The translations under genes were made by a program, and so were the position numbers. From positions 310,001 to 374,000 of the forward strand of contig NZ_CP152376.1 in NCBI RefSeq assembly GCF_038784515.1: DNA of 64,000 nucleotides, written 5' to 3'. This document shows positions 36,363-45,176 of the stretch, one piece after another. Below the pieces are notes generated by a model, which saw nothing but the letters and a program-made list of their open reading frames with translations, did no database searches and was not told the DNA's origin. Position 1 is the stretch's first letter. Every line of letters begins with the position of its first letter. The DNA is from Rhodoferax sp. GW822-FHT02A01 (GTDB taxonomy: Bacteria; Pseudomonadota; Gammaproteobacteria; Burkholderiales; Burkholderiaceae_C).

Positions 36363-39300
36363 TCAACGCGCCAGCAGTGCCTGCAAGGCCACTCCAGTGT
36401 GGGTGCCCAGGCGCACCACTTCCTCCGGCGTGGCAGCCGCCACCACAAAGCCGCCGCCGCTGCCGCCTTCGGGGCCCAGGTCCAGCACCCAGTCGGCCTC
36501 GGCGATCACGTCCAGGTCGTGCTCGATGACCACCACGCTGTGGCCCGAGCGCACCAGCCGGTGCAGCACGTGGATGAGCTTTTCCACGTCGGCCATGTGC
36601 AGGCCGACAGTGGGCTCGTCCAGCACATACAGCGTATGCGGCGCCTTGTTGCCGCGCTTGCCAATGTCGTCCCGCACCTTGCTGAGTTCGGTCACCAGCT
36701 TGATGCGCTGCGCCTCGCCGCCGCTGAGCGTGGGTGAGGGTTGGCCGAGCGTGAGGTAGCCCAGGCCCACGTCTTTCAGCAATTGCAGCGGATGGCTGAT
36801 GTTGGGCATGGCGGCAAAGAAGTCCACCGCCTCGTCCACTTCCATCTGCAGCACGTCGCCAATGCTTTTGCCGCGCCAGGTGACGGCCAGCGTCTCGGGG
36901 TTGAAGCGCGCGCCCTTGCAGGTTTCGCACAGCACTTTCACATCGGGCAGGAAGCTCATGCCGATGGTGCGTATGCCTTGGCCCTCGCAGCTGGGGCAGC
37001 GGCCTTCGCCGGTGTTGAAGCTGAAGCGGTTGGCCGCGTAGCCGCGGGCCTTGGCTTCCAGTGTGTCGGCAAAGAGTTTGCGGATGGTGTCCCAGAAGCC
37101 GATGTAGGTGGCGGGGCAGCTGCGCGGTGTCTTGCCGATGGGGGTCTGGTCGACTTCGAGCACGCGGTCTACGGACTCAAAACCGGACACTGCCGTGCAG
37201 CCGATCCAGTCGATTGTTTCGCCGGTGTCCAGTGCGTCGCGGCCGGCTTTGGTGCTGCGCTTTTGCACTGCCGTCTGCACGTTGGCGAGCAGCACGTCCC
37301 GGGCGAGTGTGGACTTGCCGGAGCCGCTGACGCCGGTGATGGCGACTAGGCGTTTGAGCGGGATGTGGGCGGTGACGTTCTGCAGGTTGTGCAGGGTGGC
37401 GTTGTGGACGGTTAGCCAGTTGATTTTTTCGTGTGGCTGTTTTGGTTTTGCATCTGAGCTCGCATCGCCAAGGCTGGAGGTGGGCGCCTCATGCGCGAGC
37501 GCAAAATCGGCTTCCACCCCCAGCCTTGGCGCTGCTGCGGCTAAGACTGTTGGCGCACCCATGGCTCCAGCGGCTGCAGCAAATGCTGCAGCGCTTTGGG
37601 CGGACGTTGCTGCTGCTTGTGCGGCAGCGTTGCTTGCCAAGTAATCCGCCGTTTCCTTTTCACGGGCGGCAAACTCTGCATTCACCGCCACACTCGCCGC
37701 AGCTTGCGTGGCAGCGACGGCAGCAGCCTTGGCGGCTTTACCCCGCAACTTCTTCCCGTTAGCGTCCACGAACCCGGAGGCGGGAGCCGGTGTGCCGGGC
37801 GCCGATTTGGGCTTGCCGTATGAGGCGCCCGGCACACCGGCTCCCACCTCCGAGAGCGCCACAAGAGAGGCATCCAACGTCAACGAGTCCAGATAAGAAA
37901 CCACGTAGCGCCTATCCACCAAGGGATGCCGAATCGCATGCAACAGATACCGCCCCGTCTGAGACTCCGCCACAGCCTGCACATCCGCAACCGACCCCTG
38001 CGCCACCAACCGACCACCGCGTTTGCCTGCGCTGGGTCCGATGTCGATGATGTGGTCAGCATGGCGGATGGTGTCTTCGTCGTGCTCCACCACCACCAGG
38101 GTGTTGCCCTTGTCGCTGAGCTGCTGCAATGCGCCCAGCAGGATCTTGTTGTCACGCGCATGTAGACCGATGGTGGGCTCGTCGAGCACGTAGCACACGC
38201 CCTGCAAGTTGCTGCCCAGTTGCGCCGCCAGACGGATACGCTGCGCCTCACCGCCGCTGAGTGTGGGCGCGCCGCGGTCCAGCGTCAGATAGCCCAGGCC
38301 CACTTCTTCCATGAACTCCAGGCGGCTCTTGATTTCGGGGATCAGGTCGCGCGCGATGTCGGTCTCGCGCTGGGTCAGGCCGCCCAGTTGCTGCAATGTC
38401 TCCACCCATTTGCGCACATCGGTGACCGACAGGCGGGCCACATCGGCAATTCCGACGCCGGCGAACTTCACCGCGCGGGCGGTGGCGTTCAGGCGCGTGC
38501 CCTGGCAGGTGGGGCAGGCGGTGTCGTGCAGGTCTTCCACATCGGCTTCGGCAAAAGTCTGCTCGCGGCCCTGGTTGTCATCGGCCTTGACCGAATCGTC
38601 GAACACCTTGCGCTGCTCCTTGGTGAGCGCAACGCCGGTGCCCACGCAGTCGGGGCACCAGCCGTGCTTGCTGTTGTAGCTGAACAGACGCGGGTCCAGC
38701 TCCGCGTAGGACGTGGAGCATACCGGGCAGGCGCGCTTGGTGGAGAACGCATGCAAGGTGCCTATGCCGGCAGCCGGCGTACCCGCCAGCATGGCCTCAC
38801 GCAGACCGTGCAGGTCGCTGAGCACCTGCACCACGCCCTTGCCATGCGTGAGCGCATCGGCCAGCGCCTTGCGCAGCGCCGTCTCGTTGGCGGGGTTCAC
38901 ATCCAGACTGGCCACGGGCAGTTCGATGTTGTGTTCCTTGAAGCGGTCGATGCGCGGGAAGTGGGTGGTTGGCAGAAAGTTGCCGTCCACCCGCAGGTGC
39001 GTATAGCCACGTGGCCGCGCCCAATCGGCCAGCTCGGTGTATACGCCCTTGCGGCCCGACACCAGTGGCGCCAACAGGCCGATGTGCTGACCACGGTAGG
39101 TCTTGAGCAGTTGCGCGGCAATGCTGTCCGCCGACTGTGGCTGCACCGCGGCACCGTCCTTGTAGCAATGCTGGGTACCCAGCTTGACGTAGAGCAGGCG
39201 CAGGTAGTGCCAGACTTCGGTGGTGGTGCCCACGGTGGACTTGCGGCCGCCGCGGCTGAGGCGCTGCTCAATGGCGACGGTGGGCGGGATGCCGTACACC

Positions 39301-42300
39301 GCGTCCACTTCAGGACGCCCAGCCGGCTGCACGATGGAGCGCGCGTAGGCGTTGAGGGATTCGAGGTAGCGGCGCTGGCCTTCGTTGAAGAGTATGTCGA
39401 ACGCGAGTGTGGATTTGCCCGAGCCCGAGACACCGGTGACCACGCTGAACTTGCCACGCGGGATGTCGACGCTCAGGGACTTGAGGTTGTGTTCCTTGGC
39501 GTTGACGATGCGGATGGCATTGGAGTGGTCGCCTTGATTGCTCACATGGTTGGCGGGCGTGACAGGGAGCAGGGCGGGCTCCTCATACGGCAAGCCCAAA
39601 TCGTCACCCGCCCTGCCCCCTGCCACGCCGGAAGCGCGATTGTGTGCAGTCGATCGCGACAACCCGGAGGAGGCAGGGGGTGCGCCGGTCGCCGATTTGG
39701 GCTTGCCGTATGAGGTGACCGGCGTACCCCCGGCCTCCGGAGAGCGAGCAGCTGCCACATAAGCATCCGCAGCAGAAAACTCCCGAACCTCGTGCACCAC
39801 CCCCATGGCCGCCGCGTATTCCCGCAGCGCCTTGCCGGTGTGCGAGGTGGCGTGCAGCAGCATGTCTTCCGGCGTGCCCACACCCACCACCTCACCACCG
39901 CCCTCGCCGCCTTCCGGCCCCAGGTCGATGACCCAATCTGCGGCGCGGATCACGTCCAGGTTGTGCTCAATCACCAGCAGCGAATGTCCCGCATCCAGCA
40001 GCTTGCGCAAGGCGCGCATCAGCTTGGCGATGTCGTCAAAGTGCAGGCCGGTGGTCGGCTCGTCCAGCATGAACAGCGAACCGCGCCGCGCCATGGCTTG
40101 GCGACTGGCGGTGTTGCTCTTGGCGGCCTCGGCCAGAAAACCTGCGAGCTTGAGGCGTTGCGCCTCGCCGCCGGACAGCGTGGGCACGGGCTGGCCCAGC
40201 TTCACGTATTCCAGGCCCACGTCGACGATGGGTTGTAGCACGCGGATCACGTCGCGGTCTGCGCTGAACAGATCGGCAGCCTCGCTCACCGTCAGGTCCA
40301 GCACATCGGCCACGTTCAGTGCGCGCCCCTTGCGTTCGATGGTGACTTCCAGAATCTCGGGGCGGTAGCGCTTGCCGTCACAATCTGGGCAGCGCAGATA
40401 CACGTCGCTGAGGAACTGCATCTCGATGTGCTCGAAGCCGGAACCGCCGCAGGTGGGGCAACGGCCATCGCCGCTGTTAAAGCTGAACTTGGAGCCGGTG
40501 TAGCTGCGCTCGCGCGACAGCGGCGCGATGGCGAACAGCTCGCGGATGGCGTCCCACGCGCCCACGTAGCTGACCGGGTTGGAACGCGCCGTCTTGCCGA
40601 TGGGCGACTGGTCCACGAACACCACTTCACCCAGCAGCTCGGCGCCCAGCAGCCGCGCATGGGCACCCGGGGTTTCGGTGGACTTGCCGAAGTGGCGCAG
40701 CAATGCCGGTGCCAGCACGTCCTGGATCAACGTGGACTTGCCCGAGCCGCTGACGCCGGTGACGCACACCAGGCGCTGCAGCGGAATCTCGACGTCGATG
40801 TTCTTGAGGTTGTGTTCAGTCACGCCTTCCAGGATCAGGCGCGGCGTGTTGGGCGCCACCATGCGCTTGAAGCCCATGCCCACCTGCTTGCGGCCGCCCA
40901 GGTAGGCGCCGGTCAATGTGTCGGCGCTGCGCAGTGCGTCGGTACTGCCGTCAAACACGATCTGCCCGCCACGTTCACCGGGGCCGGGGCCCATGTCGAT
41001 CATGCGGTCGGCAGCGAGCATGACGGCAGGGTCGTGCTCCACCACCACCAGCGTGTTGCCCGCATCGCGCAGGCGCTGCATGGCCACGATGATGCGGTGC
41101 ATGTCACGCGGGTGCAGACCGATGCTGGGCTCGTCCAGCACGAACAGTGTGTTGACCAGCGAAGTTCCCAGTGCGGTGGTGAGGTTGATCCGCTGCACCT
41201 CGCCGCCGCTGAGTGTGCGGCTCTGGCGGTCCAGGGTAAGGTAGCCGATGCCTACGTCGCACAGGTATTTCAGTCTGGTTCCTACTTCTTCAAACAGGAG
41301 CTTGAGTGTTTTGGCTTCGGCTTCGGAGCCTGTTGCGAGAGTCCTGTTCTTCGCCGACTCGGCGGTGGCAGGGGGTATGGCGGGCGCCTCATACGGCGAG
41401 CCCAAATCGGCGCCCGCCATACCCCCTGCCACCGCTTCCCTGTTCGAAGCATTGCGCGCCGACAGCGACGCAGTATCCAACCGCGCTTCCGGCGAAGACT
41501 CTTCCTCCGCCCCACCCCGCAAAGAAACAGAAGAAGCGTCCAACTGCAACTGCAACGAATCAAAGAATCGCCGCAACCGATCCAGCGGCATCAACATCAT
41601 GTCGTGCAAACACAGCCCCGGCAGCGCTTCCAGCTGCGCACGGGTCCAGGACACACCTTGCGGCATGAACCGCTTGGAAGGCGGCAACACCGCGTCCGTC
41701 TGCTCCTTGGTGCCAATGCGCCAAAGCAGACTTTCGGTCTTGAGGCGCGCGCCGCCACAGGTGCCACACGGCGTGTAGCTGCGGTACTTGGACAGCAGCA
41801 CCCGGATGTGCATCTTGTAGGCCTTGGACTCCAGGTATTCAAAGAACCGGTCCACACCAAACCAATGCTGGTTCCACTTGCCGTTCCAGTTGGGTGAGCC
41901 CTTGAGCACCCAGTGCTGCTGCTCTGCGGTGAGCTTGTACCAGGGCGTGTCGCGTGGGATGCCTGCGGCTTCGGCGTGGCGCATCAGGTCATCCTGGCAC
42001 TCTTGCCAGGCGGGTGTCTGCATCGGCTTGATGGCGCCGGCACGCAAAGTGAGCTTGTCGTTGGGGATGACCAAGCCGTAGTCCACGCCCACCACCCGGC
42101 CAAAGCCCCGGCACTTCTCGCAGGCGCCCACGGCCGAGTTGAACGAGAACATGGAGGCAATCGGGTCGGTGTAGCGCAGATCGCTTTGCGGGCAATGCAG
42201 GCCGGTGGAGAAGCGCCAGGTGGGTGCGGGCGTTGCGCCTTCGGCCGCGGCGGCATCGTCCAGCACATACACGTTCAGGCGGCCGCTGCCGCGTTTGAGG

Positions 42301-42965
42301 GCGGTTTCTATGGCTTCCAGGGCTCGGGCCTTTTCGGCACCTTCAATACGGAAGCGGTCGGCCACGACGTCCAGAATCTTGCGCGAGCCGCTGATGGTGT
42401 TTACCTCACGCTCGGCCTGCACGCGGGTAAAACCGCTGGCGCTAAGCCACTGCGTGACTTCTTCTGCCGAAGTGTCGGCAGGCAGCTCCACCGGAAACGT
42501 CAGCACCAGCCTGGGATTGGCCGCCTCGGCTGCGCGGCGCATCAGCTCGGCATAAATGGTCTCGGGCGTGTCGTGCTGCACCGGCAATGCGGTCTGCTTG
42601 TCAAACAGGTTGCCCGCGCGTGAAAACAGCAGCTTGAGGTGGTCGTTGAGCTCGGTCATGGTGCCGACCGTGGATCGGCTGGAGCGCACCGGGTTGGTCT
42701 GGTCGATGGCAATGGCCGGGGGCACGCCTTCGACGCGGTCCACGGCGGGCTTGTCCATGCGGTCCAGAAACTGGCGCGCATAGGCGGAGAAGGTCTCCAC
42801 ATAGCGGCGCTGACCTTCGGCGTACAGCGTGTCGAACACCAGGCTGGATTTGCCTGATCCGCTGGGGCCGGTCACCACCGTCAATTCACCCGTGCGTATA
42901 TCCAGGTCGAGGTTCTTGAGGTTGTGTTGTCGTGCGCCGCGGATGCGGATGGTGCCCTGGGACAT
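36363..42965 (-). CDS. uvrA: Giant tandem excinuclease ABC subunit A (two UvrA units, with palindromic inserts)
   Basis: DNA-damage recognition ATPase of nucleotide excision repair, or a paralogue of it. The 2200 residues contain two UvrA-like units, about 1-1070 and 1145-2200, each with two ABC ATPase domains. Four Walker A motifs (TGPSGSGKSSL once, TGVSGSGKSTL three times) and four LSGGE signatures are intact. Zinc-finger cysteine pairs occur in both halves (e.g. CPTCGGSGFEH, CPDCDGKRY, CPVCSTSY, CPSCEGQG, CETCKGAR). Double-length UvrA proteins are known in Burkholderiales. This one is long partly because linkers carry four palindromic inserts at about residues 511-535, 1076-1099, 1113-1137 and 1705-1731. 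ATG at 42965 is preferred over GTG at 42992. No LexA box was seen upstream. It may be a second UvrA rather than the main one. Confidence 0.93.
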   Translation of the reverse strand: MSQGTIRIRGARQHNLKNLDLDIRTGELTVVTGPSGSGKSSLVFDTLYAEGQRRYVETFSAYARQFLDRMDKPAVDRVEGVPPAIAIDQTNPVRSSRSTVGTMTELNDHLKLLFSRAGNLFDKQTALPVQHDTPETIYAELMRRAAEAANPRLVLTFPVELPADTSAEEVTQWLSASGFTRVQAEREVNTISGSRKILDVVADRFRIEGAEKARALEAIETALKRGSGRLNVYVLDDAAAAEGATPAPTWRFSTGLHCPQSDLRYTDPIASMFSFNSAVGACEKCRGFGRVVGVDYGLVIPNDKLTLRAGAIKPMQTPAWQECQDDLMRHAEAAGIPRDTPWYKLTAEQQHWVLKGSPNWNGKWNQHWFGVDRFFEYLESKAYKMHIRVLLSKYRSYTPCGTCGGARLKTESLLWRIGTKEQTDAVLPPSKRFMPQGVSWTRAQLEALPGLCLHDMMLMPLDRLRRFFDSLQLQLDASSVSLRGGAEEESSPEARLDTASLSARNASNREAVAGGMAGADLGSPYEAPAIPPATAESAKNRTLATGSEAEAKTLKLLFEEVGTRLKYLCDVGIGYLTLDRQSRTLSGGEVQRINLTTALGTSLVNTLFVLDEPSIGLHPRDMHRIIVAMQRLRDAGNTLVVVEHDPAVMLAADRMIDMGPGPGERGGQIVFDGSTDALRSADTLTGAYLGGRKQVGMGFKRMVAPNTPRLILEGVTEHNLKNIDVEIPLQRLVCVTGVSGSGKSTLIQDVLAPALLRHFGKSTETPGAHARLLGAELLGEVVFVDQSPIGKTARSNPVSYVGAWDAIRELFAIAPLSRERSYTGSKFSFNSGDGRCPTCGGSGFEHIEMQFLSDVYLRCPDCDGKRYRPEILEVTIERKGRALNVADVLDLTVSEAADLFSADRDVIRVLQPIVDVGLEYVKLGQPVPTLSGGEAQRLKLAGFLAEAAKSNTASRQAMARRGSLFMLDEPTTGLHFDDIAKLMRALRKLLDAGHSLLVIEHNLDVIRAADWVIDLGPEGGEGGGEVVGVGTPEDMLLHATSHTGKALREYAAAMGVVHEVREFSAADAYVAAARSPEAGGTPVTSYGKPKSATGAPPASSGLSRSTAHNRASGVAGGRAGDDLGLPYEEPALLPVTPANHVSNQGDHSNAIRIVNAKEHNLKSLSVDIPRGKFSVVTGVSGSGKSTLAFDILFNEGQRRYLESLNAYARSIVQPAGRPEVDAVYGIPPTVAIEQRLSRGGRKSTVGTTTEVWHYLRLLYVKLGTQHCYKDGAAVQPQSADSIAAQLLKTYRGQHIGLLAPLVSGRKGVYTELADWARPRGYTHLRVDGNFLPTTHFPRIDRFKEHNIELPVASLDVNPANETALRKALADALTHGKGVVQVLSDLHGLREAMLAGTPAAGIGTLHAFSTKRACPVCSTSYAELDPRLFSYNSKHGWCPDCVGTGVALTKEQRKVFDDSVKADDNQGREQTFAEADVEDLHDTACPTCQGTRLNATARAVKFAGVGIADVARLSVTDVRKWVETLQQLGGLTQRETDIARDLIPEIKSRLEFMEEVGLGYLTLDRGAPTLSGGEAQRIRLAAQLGSNLQGVCYVLDEPTIGLHARDNKILLGALQQLSDKGNTLVVVEHDEDTIRHADHIIDIGPSAGKRGGRLVAQGSVADVQAVAESQTGRYLLHAIRHPLVDRRYVVSYLDSLTLDASLVALSEVGAGVPGASYGKPKSAPGTPAPASGFVDANGKKLRGKAAKAAAVAATQAAASVAVNAEFAAREKETADYLASNAAAQAAATSAQSAAAFAAAAGAMGAPTVLAAAAPRLGVEADFALAHEAPTSSLGDASSDAKPKQPHEKINWLTVHNATLHNLQNVTAHIPLKRLVAITGVSGSGKSTLARDVLLANVQTAVQKRSTKAGRDALDTGETIDWIGCTAVSGFESVDRVLEVDQTPIGKTPRSCPATYIGFWDTIRKLFADTLEAKARGYAANRFSFNTGEGRCPSCEGQGIRTIGMSFLPDVKVLCETCKGARFNPETLAVTWRGKSIGDVLQMEVDEAVDFFAAMPNISHPLQLLKDVGLGYLTLGQPSPTLSGGEAQRIKLVTELSKVRDDIGKRGNKAPHTLYVLDEPTVGLHMADVEKLIHVLHRLVRSGHSVVVIEHDLDVIAEADWVLDLGPEGGSGGGFVVAAATPEEVVRLGTHTGVALQALLAR
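37775..37852 (+). repeat. In-frame palindromic element, copy A
   Basis: 78 bases. Two 29-base arms, 28 of 29 pairs complementary, enclose a 20-base asymmetric loop GATTTGGGCTTGCCGTATGA (37804-37823). In the reading frame of uvrA (minus strand) the loop codes for SYGKPKS, with Gly/Pro/Ala-rich arms. It lies in the linker between the two ATPase domains of the second UvrA unit, next to an Ala-rich stretch. Confidence 0.9.
39556..39629 (-). repeat. In-frame palindromic element, copy B
   Basis: 74 bases, inverted relative to copies A and C. The 27-base arms pair at 22 positions, and the loop (39583-39602) is identical to that of copy A read from the other strand. In the uvrA frame the loop region codes for DLGLPYE. 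It lies in the linker between the two UvrA units, 39 bases from copy C. Confidence 0.9.
39669..39738 (+). repeat. In-frame palindromic element, copy C
   Basis: 70 bases. The 25-base arms pair at 22 positions around the loop GATTTGGGCTTGCCGTATGA (39694-39713), identical to copy A. It codes for SYGKPKS in the uvrA frame. The flanking AACCCGGAGG is shared with copy A, so the element may extend a little beyond the arms. Confidence 0.9.
41362..41435 (-). repeat. In-frame palindromic element, copy D
   Basis: 74 bases. The two 27-base arms are perfectly complementary, around the 20-base loop TCATACGGCGAGCCCAAATC (41389-41408), which differs from the other copies at one base. It codes for DLGSPYE in the uvrA frame and lies in the first UvrA unit, between the insertion domain and the first LSGGE signature. 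Confidence 0.92.
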
Positions 42966-43067
42966 AGTCGATGCTCTTTCGAATGAGGACACACATTCTA
43001 GGAGTTCGATATGACCTTCGTATGCCGGTGTGTTTGACGAGAAACAAAAAAAAGGATTACTCTCGTC

Positions 43068-43394
43068 CTATCTCCTAAAAAAGGGATGTAAATGCAGATC
43101 GATCTGCACTTCCAAATAGAATGAAAGAGCAGTTAAGAAAACCATCAGAAGCCATTTCTGTGAAACTTCAGAAATTGCGACTTTTTTAGTGATGATGGCG
43201 TATCCGCCACACAACAAGGCAATGCACAAGAGTGCTGCATCGATCACGATGACTGCCCCTCCAACAGCCACCGCTGGCCCAACGAAGAAAGAAGATTCAG
43301 GTTGATTTGTCGCGTATACCCATGCGAGCACTATCCAAAATGAACAAGCGACAACCGTCAAACACCACATCACGATCTTGTCGAACTTGTTCAC
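43068..43394 (-). CDS. Small membrane protein, candidate immunity protein
   Basis: 108 residues with about three predicted membrane helices (near 8-30, 38-65 and 80-98). No family was recognised. It overlaps the hydrolase-like frame upstream by four bases (ATGA), so the two are translated together. A small hydrophobic partner right behind a DUF6402/hydrolase gene is the layout of an effector and its immunity protein; that role is inference. Base composition is less GC-rich than in the neighbours. Confidence 0.6.
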   Translation of the reverse strand: MNKFDKIVMWCLTVVACSFWIVLAWVYATNQPESSFFVGPAVAVGGAVIVIDAALLCIALLCGGYAIITKKVAISEVSQKWLLMVFLTALSFYLEVQIDLHLHPFFRR

Positions 43395-44119
43395 CTCAAC
43401 CCCTTGGAGTAAATATATTTCGCCAGCTCTTTTAAACGTGTGTCCAGTACAGGCACAGCATGCCCATAGTAAAAGTGGCCCTCCCCTTTTCCACTCAACA
43501 TGTCCGATGCCAACTTCTCTATGAACATCGGGTTTGCAAATGTTGCCTGTGGCATACCAGCATAAATGTCGTCCCCTTCTGCTGTTAGGTTGATAACAAC
43601 GACATGGGCAATACTCGGATGATTTCTGAGCTTTGTTAAAAAATCCCCATCGATTGGCGAACCAATTAGGACCAAATGATCAATCGTATGCCCTTTGTTT
43701 GCATAGCAATTTGCTGTTTGTGCTGCAAGCAAAGACCCGTAGGAATAACCGATTAGGTTGAATTGCCCTTTTCCATTGACCATGCTAGTAGTTAGCCTCC
43801 AGTCACCTTTGTCCTCATACCGCAAGGGTAAAGCAGCACGAAATGCATCGACAAAAGTACCAGGCAAACCAATAGCCGCAGTAGCGGTATTTGTTTGACC
43901 AACGTAGACATTGGAGATGCCAACGCTTTGCAGGGCTTGAAGTGTCAGTGGTATGTACGGACCATCCAATCCAGCTCCACCCCAAAACAGCGTACCCGTA
44001 GGAGTGGGTTCCAGCGGCACCGTAAATTCCAACATCTGCATCCAAGGATGCAGCGGCTTGGTGAACAGCAGCATGTCGCCGCCCTTGTTGTGCTTCTCTC
44101 GCCACTGCTGAAATAGCAT
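43391..44119 (-). CDS. Alpha/beta-hydrolase-like tail of a frameshifted DUF6402-type gene
   Basis: 242 residues. The first 40 or so (MLFQQWREKHNKGGDMLLFTKPLHPWMQMLEF) look like the end of the DUF6402-type region. The rest resembles an alpha/beta hydrolase with the elbow LIGYSYGSLLAAQTA (nucleophile Ser) and LVLIGSPIDGDF after it. The preceding codons in this frame (WPITD) continue the upstream reading frame if one base near 44135 is removed. It is therefore best read as the 3' part of one gene of about 594 codons, not as an independent gene. Confidence 0.55.
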   Translation of the reverse strand: MLFQQWREKHNKGGDMLLFTKPLHPWMQMLEFTVPLEPTPTGTLFWGGAGLDGPYIPLTLQALQSVGISNVYVGQTNTATAAIGLPGTFVDAFRAALPLRYEDKGDWRLTTSMVNGKGQFNLIGYSYGSLLAAQTANCYANKGHTIDHLVLIGSPIDGDFLTKLRNHPSIAHVVVINLTAEGDDIYAGMPQATFANPMFIEKLASDMLSGKGEGHFYYGHAVPVLDTRLKELAKYIYSKGLR

Positions 44120-45176
44120 ATCGGTGATGGGCCATCAGCACCGCATTCCTTGCGTACACATCATTGCCGATGTACACGGGGGCGTCCACCCAATCGCCGT
44201 TGGTCACCAGTGACACATACTTCTTGTTCCAGTGGCCTCTGTATGCTGTGCCACCCTCTGGAGTTTCAAATCCATAGGACGCCATGGCATAGACGGCAAC
44301 GGACTTCACCTGCATGAGGCGGGTCGTGCGGTTGGGGTAGATGCTCACGCGCTCTAGCGCCAGAAACCAACGAAACTCACCAATCGCCAGTTCCACATCG
44401 TCGGCGGTGTCGCGTGATCTGAACAAATCTTCCGTGCGGATGTCACTGTAGTAGCCCGGAAAGCGCCTTCCTACCGTGACAGAGGTAAACGCATATTTGC
44501 GGTGCATAGCCAGCATGGCGTCTTCACCATACTGGCTACTGACAATGACACCCGACACGCCTTGCGGGATTCTTCTGAGCACTTTGAGCAATGCGTCCTG
44601 AACCGGTTGGCTGCGCAGGAACTCGGGCGCAGTGATGCGGTCAAAGGCATTTTTGATGTATTGGAGCTGGACCAGTTCGGAATGTTTAAGTGTGGTGATA
44701 TCCACCATGTCAGCCGGATAGTCCGGCACGGTTCCGCTCAAGGAGTCTTTCCACTGGGCACGAAAGGCGCGGCTGGTGAACCATTTGCGCAGCAAGGTTG
44801 CCGCCAGCGTGAAGCCCAAACGGTCCAGTGTGTCCGCGACGTCTTGCAAGTCAAACTTGTCTATGGGTTTCTGATTGGTCTTTGCGCCAGTGGTAGTTGC
44901 CGATTTGGCCTCAGCGGCTTGCTTGGATGCAGGGGGTGCATTCCACCACCTGTGTACTGCGTCCATTTGGTCCATGAAGCGCAATAGGCCATCGCCAGGA
45001 CGTGGGGCGGCGGCTTGTTCTGCACGCCTTTGCTGGGCTGCGGCCACTTGCCTCTCTTGTTTGGAGAGGGGCGCGTCTTTACTGATATCAACGGCTGCGG
45101 CTTGGGTTACTTTGCGGCAATCGCCTTTTTGGCGAAACCAACGGAGATTGGGAGACTCGGGAAAGTAGTAGCGCAT
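43815..45176 (-). CDS. DUF6402 family protein, frameshifted near its 3' end
   Basis: Residues 1-347 (45176 to about 44136) resemble DUF6402, a domain found with type VI secretion genes in Burkholderiales. The N-terminal part is basic and Gln/Ala-rich; the core contains KWFTSRAFRAQWKDSLSGTVPDYPADMVD, YGFETPEGGTAYRGHWNKKYVSLVTNGDWVDAPVYIGNDVYARNAVL. From residue 348 on, the frame codes for a sequence without family features (Cys, Trp, Tyr and Ser-rich). A one-base insertion at about 44135 explains this. Either a pseudogene, a sequencing error, or a slippery control site. Confidence 0.55.
   Translation of the reverse strand: MRYYFPESPNLRWFRQKGDCRKVTQAAAVDISKDAPLSKQERQVAAAQQRRAEQAAAPRPGDGLLRFMDQMDAVHRWWNAPPASKQAAEAKSATTTGAKTNQKPIDKFDLQDVADTLDRLGFTLAATLLRKWFTSRAFRAQWKDSLSGTVPDYPADMVDITTLKHSELVQLQYIKNAFDRITAPEFLRSQPVQDALLKVLRRIPQGVSGVIVSSQYGEDAMLAMHRKYAFTSVTVGRRFPGYYSDIRTEDLFRSRDTADDVELAIGEFRWFLALERVSIYPNRTTRLMQVKSVAVYAMASYGFETPEGGTAYRGHWNKKYVSLVTNGDWVDAPVYIGNDVYARNAVLMAHHRYAISAVAREAQQGRRHAAVHQAAASLDADVGIYGAAGTHSYGYAVLGWSWIGWSVHTTDTSSPAKRWHLQCLRWSNKYRYCGYWFAWYFCRCISCCFTLAV

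Noticed and set aside
42966..43067. LexA box in front of the giant uvrA
   Set aside because: No CTGT-N8-ACAG or close variant was found in the upstream region by eye.
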